NCBI RefSeq assembly: GCF_964355755.1
Contig: NC_092673.1
Span: 23,999,001 to 24,063,000 of the forward strand
Origin: Antedon mediterranea
Taxonomy: Eukaryota > Echinodermata > Crinoidea > Comatulida > Antedonidae
Direction of reading: 5' to 3'
Length of the DNA stretch: 64,000 nt
The position numbers were made by a program, and so were the translations under genes. The notes below the pieces were generated by a model. It was not told where the DNA came from and made no database searches. It saw nothing but the letters and a program-made list of their open reading frames with translations. This document shows, one piece after another, positions 26,201-36,000 of this stretch; the stretch's first letter is position 1, and every line of letters begins with the position of its first letter.

Positions 26201-27070
26201 GACGTACTGTCATAGTGACGCCTAGACGTACTGTCCTAGTGACGTCTAGACGTACTGTCATAGTGACGTCTAGACGTACTGTCCTAGTGACGTCTAGACG
26301 TACTGTCATAGTGATGTCTAGACGTACTGTCATAGTGACGTCTAGAGGTACTGTCATAGTGAGGTCTAGACGTACTGTCCTAGTGACGTCTAGACGTACT
26401 GTCATAGTGACGTCTAGATGTACTGTCCTAGTAACGTCTAGACGTACTGTCCTAGTGACGTCTAGACGTACTGTCCTAGTGACGTCTAGACTTACTGACA
26501 TAGTGACGACTAGACGTACTGTCCTAGTGACGTCTAGACGTACTGTCCTAGTGACGTCTAGACGTACTGTCCTAGTGACGTCTACACGTACTGTCATAGT
26601 GACGTCTAGACGTACTGTCATATTGACGTCTAGACGTACTGTCATAGTGACGTCTAGACGTACTGTCATATTGACGTCTAGACGTACTGTCATAGTGACG
26701 TCTAGACGTACGGTCATAGTGACGTCTAGACGTACTGTTATAGTGACGTCTAGACGTACTGTCATAGTGACGTCTAGACGTACTGTAATAGTGGCGTCTA
26801 GACGTACTGTAATAGTGACGTCTAGACGTACTGTCCTAGTGACATCTAGACGTACAGTCTTAGTGACGTCTAGACGTACTGTCCTAGTGACGTCTAGACA
26901 TACTGTCCTAGTGACGTCTAGCCGTACTGTCCTAGTGACGTCTAGACGGACTGTCATAGTGACATCTAGACGTACTGTCCTAGTGACGTCTAGACGTACT
27001 CTCCTAGTGACGTCTAGACATACTGTCATAGTGACGTCTAGACGTACTGTCATAGTGACGCCTAGACATA
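23205..27070. repeat. 24-bp satellite with a 12-bp palindrome per unit
   Basis: About 160 units, mostly 24 bp. Each contains the perfect palindrome ACGTCTAGACGT preceded by GTG and followed by ACTGTC plus a variable three to four bases (CTA, ATA, AAA, AAG). The first 14 or so units carry ATTATTATGG or ACTATTATGG instead of ACTGTCCTA, so there are two subtypes. Because 24 is divisible by 3 and the unit lacks stops in some frames on both strands, long open frames (up to about 550 codons) arise. These are artefacts, not genes. Confidence 0.95.
23840..26360. repeat. 1,267-bp higher-order tandem duplication in the 24-bp array
   Basis: The segment from about 23840 to 25106 is repeated from about 25107 to 26360. 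Rare unit variants recur at exactly 1,267-base spacing, for example the irregular CTACAGTAGACGTACC at about 24301 and 25568, and TCTATACGTAATAGTGACG at about 23879 and 25146. The translated frames of the two copies are identical over at least 137 codons. The period is not a multiple of 24 because a few units are shortened. Confidence 0.92.
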
Positions 27071-27888
27071 GGGCCTGTTTCTGCTGCAACTGCTCAAAAT
27101 ACGGTATAAAAATACGGTATAAAATACGGTATTTTTTATACCGTATTTTTTATTACCCCGTTTCTGCTAACAATACTTCTTGGGTGGTCGTGTTAAATTT
27201 CATCTTTTTTACCCAAATTGCCATTCATTTATTTGATCGATAATTAAAAGTCGCAATAAAGGAAGTTTTACGTCTCACTTTCAACAGCCTAACCCTTGTG
27301 ATAGAGATGTTGTGAGAGTACAGAAAACATCGTAATAGGGACAATTAATTCGTTCCCTCCCCGAGTTATTGTATTTTGCAATGTTGTACTGCTTTCGCAG
27401 GCTCTTCAGCTTTGAGTTTGCTTTGGAGACAAGTCTATTCCATACTCCTGCTTTATTTTTTTTAGAAATGTCTTTATAAATGTGGTTGTCCCTTTTATTA
27501 CCTTTTAGTTGGCCAGACATTTTAGCTTCCCCACACACATTTATTTAGTAAAACTGTGACGTCTTCGCTCCACATTTTCGCCGAATATATCTATACACGT
27601 GTGTAAAGCAGCTGACAGCGACAGAAAATAAAAACACAAATGTTGACCTTTTGTCATGTAAAAAAAAAATACGGTATTTTTTATTGGCAGCAGAAACGGG
27701 TACAAAAAATACGGTATAAATTTGTAAATACCGTATTTTATCCACAAATTTTGTGGGGAAAATACGGTATACAAAATACGGTATATTTTTTATGAGCGCA
27801 GTTTCTGCTGCCAAAAATATACCGTATATACGGTATTCAAAAAATACCGTATAATATACGGTATTTAGTTGGCAGCAGAAACAGGGCC
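27071..27888. mobile_element. Harbinger-like non-autonomous element inside the 24-bp array
   Basis: It starts GGGCCTGTTTCTGCTGC and ends GCAGCAGAAACAGGGCC. The flanking ATA (27068-27070 and 27889-27891) looks like a 3-bp target duplication of an array word GACATACTGTCC. Three-base duplications and GG-starting ends fit the PIF/Harbinger superfamily, although its usual target is TWA. The interior has many copies of the inverted words AATACGGTAT / ATACCGTATT. No transposase was recognised. Confidence 0.7.
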
Positions 27889-27891
27889 ATA

Positions 27892-28289
27892 CTGTCCTAG
27901 TAACGTCTAGACGTACTGTCCTAGTGACGTCTAGACGTACTGTCATAGTGACGTCTAGACGTAATAGTAACGTCTATACGTAATAGTGACGTCTAGACGT
28001 ACTGTAATAGTGGCGTCTAGACGTACTGTCATAGTGACGTCTAGACGTACTGTCCTAGTGACGTCTAGACGTAATAGTGATGTCTAGACGTACTGTCATA
28101 GTGACGTCTAGACGTACTGTCCTAGTGACGTCTAGACGTACTGTCCTAGTGACGTCTAGATGTACTGTCCTAGTGACGTCTAGACGTACTATCCTAGTGA
28201 TGTCTAGACGTACTGTCATAGTAACGTCTAGACGTACTGTCATAGTGACGTCTAGACGTACTGTCCTAGTGACGTCTAGACGTCACTAG
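27892..28289. repeat. 24-bp satellite, continuation after the insertion
   Basis: The same unit as at 23205-27070, about 16 copies, resumes directly after the Harbinger-like element. It ends at a junction (about 28270-28320) where ACGTCTAGACGT units give way to CTGTCTAGAC units. Confidence 0.93.
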
Positions 28290-30152
28290 ACTAGATGTCT
28301 GAACTGTCTAGACTGACTGTCTGTCTAGACTGTCTGTTTGTCTGAACTGTCTAGACTCTCTGTCTGTCTAGACTGTCTGTCTGAACTGTTTAGACTGTCT
28401 GTCTTTCTAGACTGTCTGTCTGTCCGAACTGTCTAGACTGTCTGTCTGTCTAGACTGTCTGTCTGTCTGAACTGTCTAAGCTGTCTGTCTAGACTGTCTG
28501 TCTGTCTGTCTGAACTGTCTAGACTGTCTGCCTGTCTAGAGCTGTCTGTCTGTCTTTCTGAACTGTCTAGACTGTCTGTCTGTCTAGACTGTCTGTCTAG
28601 ACTTTCTGTCTGTCTGTGTGTCTGAACTGTCTAGACTGTCTGTCTAGACTGTCTGTCTGTCTGAACTGTCTAGACTGTCTGTTTGTCTGTCTAGACTGTC
28701 TGTCTGTCTAGACTGTCTGTCTGTCTGAACTGTCTAGACTGTCTTTCTGTCTAGACTGTCTGTCTGTCTGTCTTAACTTCTAGATTGTCTGTCTGTCTAG
28801 ACTGTCTGTCTGTCTGAACTGTCTAGACTGTCTGTCTGTTTGGACTGTCTGTCTGTCTGAACTGTCTAGACTATCTGTCTGAACTGTCTAGACTGTCTTT
28901 CTGTCTAGACTGTCTGTCTGTCTGAACTGTCTAGACTGTCTGTCTGTCTAGACTGTCTGTCTGAACTGTCTAGACTGTCTGTCTAGACTGTCTGAACTGT
29001 CTAGACTGTCTGTCTATCTAGACTGTCTGTCTGTCTGTCTGAACTGTCTAGACTGTCTGTCTAGACTCTCTGTCTGTCTGAACTGTCTAAACTGTCTGTC
29101 TAGACTGTCTGTCTGTCTAGACTGTCTGTCTGTCTGAACTGTCTAGACTATCTGTCTGAACTGTCTAGACTGTCTTTCTGTCTAGACTGTGTGTCTGTCT
29201 AGACTATCTGTCTGAACTGTCTAGACTGTCTTTCTGTCTAGACTGTGTGTCTGTCTGAACTGTCTAGACTGTCTGTCTGTCTAGACTGTCTGTCTGAACT
29301 GTCTAGACTGTCTGTCTGTCTAGACTGTCTGTCTGTCTGAACTGTCTAGACTGTCTGTCTGTCTGTCTGAACTGTCTAGACTGTCTGAACTGTCTAGACT
29401 GTCTGTCTGTCTAGACTGTCTGAACTATCTAGACTGTCTGTTTGTCTAGACTGTCTGTCTGAACTGTCTAGACTGTCTGTCTGTCTGAACTGTCTAGACT
29501 GTCTAGACTGTCTGTCTGTCTGAACTGTCTAGATTGTCTGTCTGTCTAGACTGTCTGTCTCTCTGAACTGTCTAGACTCTCTGTCTGTCCAGACTGTCTG
29601 TCTGTCTAGACTGTCTAGACTGTCTGTCTGTCTGTCTAGACTGTCTGTCTGTTTGTCTAGACTGTCTGTCTTTCTAGACTGTATGTCTGTCTGTCTGAAC
29701 TATTTAGACTGTCTGTCTGTCTAGACTGTCTGTCTGTCTAGACTGTCTGTCTGTCTGAACTGTCTAGACTGTCTGTCTGTCTAGACTGTCTGTCTGTCTG
29801 AACTGTCTAGACTGTCTGTCTAGACTGTCTGTCTCTCTGAACTGTCTAGACTGTCTGTCTGTATAGACTGTCTGTCTGTCTGAACTGTCTAGACTGTGTG
29901 TCTGTCTAGACTGTCTGTCTGTCTGTCTGAACTGTCTAGACTGTCTGTCTGTCTAGACTTTCTGTCTTAACTGTCTAGACTGTTTGTCTGTCTAGACTGT
30001 CTGTCTGTCTGAACTTTCTAGACTGTCTGTCTGTCTAGACTGTCTGTTTGAACTGTCTAGACTGTCTGTCTGTCTGTCTGAACTGTCTAGACTGACGTCT
30101 GTCTAGACTGTCTGTCTGTCTGAACTGTCTTGACTGTCTGTCTGTCTAAACT
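28290..30152. repeat. CTGT/GTCTAGAC satellite
   Basis: Irregular units of about 20-45 bp are built from runs of CTGT, the palindrome-containing ACTGTCTAGACTGTC and CTGTCTGAACTGTC. The core GTCTAGAC is shared with the preceding 24-bp array. There is no coding capacity. Confidence 0.93.
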
Positions 30153-31720
30153 GTCGTTTGATGGTCCCAGGACCCCACTTGACATATTCTATGCCTCATA
30201 CCTTTTGTACTCGCAATGCTAAACAAATCTTCATGGGCTCCCGGACTATACGGGGAAGGATGGCAGGCAATACAAACGATTCACAGATATATAAACATCG
30301 TTAGCCTGGACTGGTGGTATGTAACGGGTGTACTTGTAACACAGAATCCTGGAGTCTCTCGGTATAATTCTCCCCCCACAAAATAATAAAAATCAAATGT
30401 TTAACATTTGATTGTTATTCGGTCTACATCGCGATCGTGGTTTTGCTGATCGTCTTCGATATCACGCAAATAAACAGCATGCTTTGTGACGTGAATAAGT
30501 TTGTCATACTCTAGAGGTCAAAGTGAGGTCAATAATCGGTAAAAACAAGAAATAATCGATTAAAACACGCAATGGATTGAGTGTTTTTAATCGGTTATTT
30601 TTAATCGGTTATTTTATTTTGCGCCGTTTCTGCTGCCCAAAAATAATCGATTAAAAAAATAAACGGTTAATAATCGATTATTTCTGCTCAGCAGAAACAG
30701 GCCCTTAAGAGCATTTTTAACCGGTTAAATTGCTTTATGCAGCAGAAACAGACCCTAAAGTACCACAGTGTTTTATTTGCAATTTAAGATCACTTTATGT
30801 CATCAATCATTTTGGTTAGTTTCTTAAAAGAAAGCTGAATATTCATAGATTCCTTACATACTTTTCTTATGAGCATTGGCTTAAAATAGACTTTGTCAAA
30901 ATAGCAGAATCTATTTTGAAAAAATCTAAAAAATCCTCAAAATCGCGGCAAAATGCAAATAGGGTTTGCCTGTGTTATCAAGCCTTCACTTGACAGACCG
31001 TTGGATTGTAGCTAAGTTTGGGGTTAATTTTTCATTATATATTTTGTAAGTAGCATTTTAATTTTTATATCATTCTAATGTTTGATATATAAGGAACAAT
31101 TATTAGGTGTTATTTAGTTCTATATGTCATTTTTTATATTCACAATTGCAAAATTAAGATACCAATGTTTGAATGCAAGCGAGCTGGGATCTACCATTTA
31201 TCACTCGGGTAATGGTTATGTTTATCTTTCTGTGACCTGTTTAATTAATAGATGGTAATTATTACGAAGTCTGGAAATATTCATACTATACTAGTTTATG
31301 TCATTTTAATTTCTTTGGTTAAAACATGTAATCAATAATTGTGGAAATTAGTTGTAGTTGTAATGGTTGACCCTCTCCTATATAATGGACGATGACAAGA
31401 CTTGGGTTGCATGAACTTGGTATGAACCTATAAGTAGATAAACAGCTCAATAGGTACATATTAAAAATCACTGTTTGGTTGCAAAATTTGCACCAAGTGA
31501 TTCATATTGAATCATTTAGGCCTATACTTTAATTGTTTTTGTATGATATATTCAATTAATACTTTATAAATAAATAATTTCTTTTTAATTAATACAGGTT
31601 GAGTATTTTTTATTCTTATTGTTTAATGATTTTGTTATGGTTACCGTGAGATGCGAGATTGGTTCCGAAATTAGTACATCGAAACAGCTGTTTGGCAATG
31701 GCCACATTAACAGACAAATT
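30153..31720. other. Unique-sequence interior of the large insertion
   Basis: It contains no recognisable ORF or RNA. The segment at about 30525-30757 is a relative of the Harbinger-like element (listed separately). The rest is AT-rich single-copy-looking sequence. A transposase for the surrounding insertion would be expected here if it were autonomous, and none is visible. Confidence 0.45.
30525..30757. mobile_element. Second Harbinger-like fragment
   Basis: It ends in GCAGCAGAAACAGACCC followed by TAA, and also holds an internal end, CAGCAGAAACAGGCCC followed by TTAA. CCGTTTCTGCTGCCC appears at about 30624. These ends match the element at 27071-27888. The interior repeats TAATCGATTA and AATCGGTTATTTT instead of ATACCGTAT. 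No matching 5' terminus was found, so it is incomplete or rearranged. Confidence 0.55.
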
Positions 31721-31734
31721 CAGCAACGTTGAGT

Positions 31735-32535
31735 GTCTTCAATAACGTCAAAAAGGGTTCACGTTATTTGAATGTTATTTCTAAACATTCAAAATACGTA
31801 ATGGTAATATTCAGCTAACGTTTGGTGAACGTTGGACTCAACGTTCTGTGAACGTTGTTCGAGGGTTAAAACTACGTTAGTCATAACGTTCAGCTGACGT
31901 CAAAAAGGGTCCACAACTTAATGTTATTTGAACGTTATTTCAAAACATTCAAAAAACATAAACGGCAACATTCAACTAATGTTCGCTGAACGTTGACTGA
32001 ACATTAAACTAACGTCAGTTTTGACGTTCTCCGGACGTCACAAAGGGTCCACATCTGAATGTTATTTGAACGTTATTTCAAAACATTCAAAAACATAAAC
32101 TGTAACATTCAACTAACGTTCGCTGAACGTTGTTTAAAAGTAAAACTAACGTTAGTTATAACGTTCTCCGGACGTCACAAAGGGTCCACATCTGAATGTT
32201 ATTTGAACGTTATTTCAAAACATTAAAAAAACATAAACTGTAACATTCAACTAACGTTCGCTGAACGTTGTTTAAAAGTTAACTAACGTTAGTTATAACG
32301 TTCCCCGGACGTCACAAAGGGTCCACATCTGAATGTTATTTGAACGTTATTTCAAAACATTAAAAAAACATAAACTGTAACATTCAACTAACGTTCGCTG
32401 AACGTTGTTTAAAAGTTAAACTAACGTTAGTTATAACGTTCTCCGGACGTCACAAAGGGTCCACATCTGAATGTTATTTGAACGTTATTTCAAAACATTC
32501 AAAAAACCTAACCGTAACATTTAGCTAACGTTATT
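31735..32535. repeat. 137-bp AACGTT satellite (right array)
   Basis: The word CCGGACGTCACAAAGGGTCC, or its variant, recurs at 31893, 32031, 32168, 32305 and 32443, a spacing of 137-138 bases. Each unit also has CAACTAACGTTCGCTGAACG and ACTAACGTTAGTTATAACGT. About 5.5 copies are present, ending close to the right end of the large insertion. Confidence 0.92.
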
Positions 32536-32558
32536 TGAACGTTAAATTTTTAGCTGGG

Positions 32559-32680
32559 TAGTTTGACAAAAAAAGTTTGATGCACCAAAAGATAGTAGTG
32601 ATATCCCCAAATATGAGTGATATGATGTCATCGTGTCCATATATGAGCACATTACATTTTTTTGTCATATAGGTTTGATA
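32559..32680. mobile_element. Right part of the split MITE family A copy
   Basis: It begins TAGTTTGACAAAAAAAG and continues TTTGATGCACC, GTAGTGATAT and TTTTTGTCATATAGGTTTGA. It is the continuation of the left part at 19984-20007. Its far terminal repeat has decayed. Confidence 0.8.
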
Positions 32681-32920
32681 TGATTATAACGAATAGACTG
32701 TAGTAGAATTGAATAGGCCCATCCTCGCACTGAAATATAAAACTTGTTCAAACTTGTTTAGGTTTCTGCAAGCCTAAAGTTTAACCCCAAATGACTTTGG
32801 CAAAATTCCGACTATTACTAATAATATAGTAAGATAATTAATTGACAAAGTTCACAATGACATTTTATGTTAAATTTAGACATTACGTAACCGAGCCGTC
32901 AAAATGATGAGTGAGAAAAC

Positions 32921-33055
32921 TGTATATAAACATTACTGTAAAACACAGCTGTTTATTCAAGCGTAACCAGAGGATAGGCTGCTAAGCACACACATTGTGT
33001 GTCGCTCGTCGTGTTGGGGAATAGGGAGTTTTTGAGGACTAACATTTAAATAAAA
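32921..33055 (+). promoter_or_regulatory. Candidate core promoter and 5' UTR of the EF-hand/deoxyribosyltransferase-like gene
   Basis: TATATAAA lies at 32923-32930, about 126 bases before the ATG at 33056. A start site about 25-30 bases downstream would give a 5' UTR of roughly 100 bases with no intervening ATG noticed. The match is to a consensus only. The region starts about 365 bases after the end of the large satellite-filled insertion. Confidence 0.4.
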
Positions 33056-36000
33056 ATGAGTTTTTTTAGACGTATTTATCGCAGAAATCAACCACAATGT
33101 GACGATGTTACTTTAAACTGGCTCAGGGAATCAAATATTGTGTTTGGTCCGACGACAAGGTAATTTAATACTCGAATCATTTAAGCCTAAGACTTGGTTA
33201 GAGACCACAAGACAGAGTTATGATGAACGGGCAACACTGCAACCAATCCCTGAAAGAAATCTTTGTACGAACTGATCAGCTTAGGCCTAGCTTTGATTGT
33301 GTTCTTACATTTTGTTTAGGTTGTCTTCAACCATGATAAATTGATTAGATAAGCTATCTGTTGTTCGACTAGGCCCACAGTACCTAACCTAAAAGTGTTT
33401 TTTTGTAGTAAAATATCAACACTACACTACATTACCCCTTTCACACCAAAAGCAAAACTCCGGAGACACCCCGGAGTTGACGTCCCGCTGTTTGGTGTGA
33501 AAGGTAAAATCAAGCAACTCTGGAGTTTAAAACTGCGGGGTTGAACAGCTGAACATTCTCCGGAGAGCGAACTGCGGGGACACCCCGGTGTTTTGGTGTG
33601 AAAGGGGTATAAGACACTGACAGAATAAAAACAAACAATAGCTGAAAAAAAAGGAAATGCCTGTACTACTACTAGCCTAGGCCCTAGTAGCAAATATTTG
33701 TTTGCCTCACTATCCAGTAATAGTATCCTAATTAGACTAGACTAGACCTATGTCTAAATAAAGATAAATAAACAATTGACCTGATAAATATATATTATAC
33801 TTTATAGGCTTATTATACTGTTCTGTAGCCTAGGCCTAAATATAGTTTGTACAAAAATGACCCTTTTTCTCCATTAATTAATTAATTTAACACTTTTTCA
33901 ATATGTTTAGAATAAAAACAAAAACCTTTTTTTTTCTCAGTTTTATCAACTTTCCTGGGCATTACAAAAAAAAGCACTGTGTTTTCCAATCTGTGGAGAG
34001 TCGATGGAAATTCATTATATTGTGTATTCAACCCCTATATAATATTAACCTCGCTCCTAAGTAATCACTGAACCTAACCCTCTATATACTGTATAATATG
34101 CCCCTCGTTAGTACTAACGTTTGTGGTATTATTATGTTGCATTGTGTCGTGTTTATTTCAGTGAAACAACAATTATCTCTTCGCTTTTAATTATTTTGGT
34201 AATGTTTTATTTTTTATAGGAATTTATTGAGTGTTTTTGAAAAATATGACAAAGAAACTGGAAAATTAGACAGAAAGTCTCTGACTGAAGCATTAAATGC
34301 ACTTGATCTGTTTCCAACAAAATCGCAAGGTTAGGACACATTTAAAAAAATCATAAATCATTCCGGTTGGAGCATTCAGTACATATTCATACATATGTCA
34401 ATATAAATTTATTAATGTATTTACAGTATAATTGATCTTGATTTATTTTTATCAATCGGAGGGCCAAGAATAAAATTGTTAATTTTTCAGTATATGAGAT
34501 GATCAAAGTTGCCAGTGAGTGTTCACATAGGAAACCCGAGGATCATGTATTGTTTGGAGAATTTTGTATATTTGCTACTGAACTGATTGAACAATATGAG
34601 CAACAAAAGTAAATATGTTGTAATGACTCACTCACATAAGCATTAAATGTATCTTCAACATTCTAAAAGATTTTTTTAGTAAATTTTTAGGTTCTTAATT
34701 TTTCCCTTGTCAATAATTTATTGGAATTTAAAGTAATACATACTTTAATTATCTATACCCTTTTTGTAATCTAATATTTTAATTGTTCACATCTTAATTC
34801 TTATTATCACTTTATGATTTAATAGTGCCTAGTTAAATTCTAAAGGCCAATTTACACTGATCAGTGGGAAAGGTAAATGGAAAACGGCTTAGCTTGTATC
34901 ATGTAGATTCTGTGATCTATCCTTAGCTGAAACTGCCCCTCCACCCCAAGCTTTGTGTAAATGTTCATAAGGAATAACAGAGATCCTATATTTGTATTTC
35001 CGTTACCGCTCATCTGTGTAATTAGGCCTTTGTACTTAGATATCAAATTTCAACTCAAATGATCTACATTACTTATTATAATGTAAAATACAGGGAAATT
35101 ATCAATATTAAATCTTCCTCTGGATTATTATTTTTTTATTTGATATAAATATACCTATATTTTATACTACTAGCTGAACTTTGAATAAATAAGATTAGGT
35201 TATTCAATTTCAATTAAAAGTACAATCAGTTCCTACAAACAAATTAAATGTTTTTATTTGTCTATTGCAATAATAAGATACAAGAAACTTTCTATTTTTT
35301 CGTAAAAAAAACAAAACATATGTCAGTTGTCAGCAAATCCAATTAAAAAGATATGACTAGTTAGCAGCCACTTTTAGATATATTAGATTATATTTTGTAA
35401 TACCATTTTTCAAAAAAAATTTTATTTTACAGACTTTGTCTTTCAACCGACGATGCAGGCTATTCCTCAACACATCCACCTCTACGTCCACCATTTTTGT
35501 CATATATGTCCAGTTTTCAAGGTACAGTATCAACACCAATAAAATAACCACTCTCTTTTGCAAAGAGCATTTATGTTACCAATATAAATAATAATAATAT
35601 ACAATGATATTTGTGTGTTTGTCATTAAAATACAGTAGAATTGCTATCAAGGGGACATGTGCATTACCCAACAAAGTGTCCCCTTGATAGGGGTTCCAGA
35701 ATAGAGGTTCAACTGTACTATGGTCTTATTGTAATGTATATGTACACACTTAGTTGGCCATACTAACAGATAATTTGTATTATACCTCAAGAGTGTATTC
35801 ATTATCTTTAAAGAAATAATGTTTGTTGTTGTTGATAATTCCTTTTTAATGTCACATACTAGTTATCCATGTTGAACAAAGATTCAATTTTATTTACCTA
35901 AAAAACTTTAATTTAGAGCAACAACAAAAATTCAAATTCACTGCCAGCCAATTTGTTGAATTTTATTATTTATTTTGTCATTTTATAATTATGAGAAAAC

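Larger units (their letters stand above)
20008..32558. mobile_element. 12.55-kb satellite-filled insertion with CCCAGC inverted ends
   Basis: The left end reads CCCAGCAAACACATAACGTT. The right end, reverse-complemented, reads CCCAGCTAAAAATTTAACGT. Both ends run straight into AACGTT-rich tandem arrays, and the flanks are the two parts of a single MITE. At most one base (T) appears duplicated at the target. No transposase or other credible protein was found inside. The contents in order are: AACGTT array with a LINE insertion, 24-bp array with a Harbinger-like insertion, CTGT array, about 1.5 kb of unique sequence with a second Harbinger-like element, and a second AACGTT array. I read it as a non-autonomous DNA transposon whose interior expanded by satellite growth. 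It could instead be two related elements with DNA trapped between them. Confidence 0.65.

Noticed and set aside
23074-28289. Very long open frames on both strands (up to about 550 codons) encoding Thr-Ser-Arg-Arg or Thr-Val-Arg-Leu-Asp repeats
   Set aside because: They follow directly from a 24-bp tandem repeat that is divisible by three and stop-free in several frames on both strands. There is no splice, start or domain evidence.
23205-28289. CRISPR-like array appearance
   Set aside because: The units are contiguous with no unique spacers, there are no cas genes, and the genome is eukaryotic.
30153-31720. Search for a transposase of the large insertion
   Set aside because: No frame long enough and no recognisable catalytic motif on either strand, so the insertion is treated as non-autonomous.
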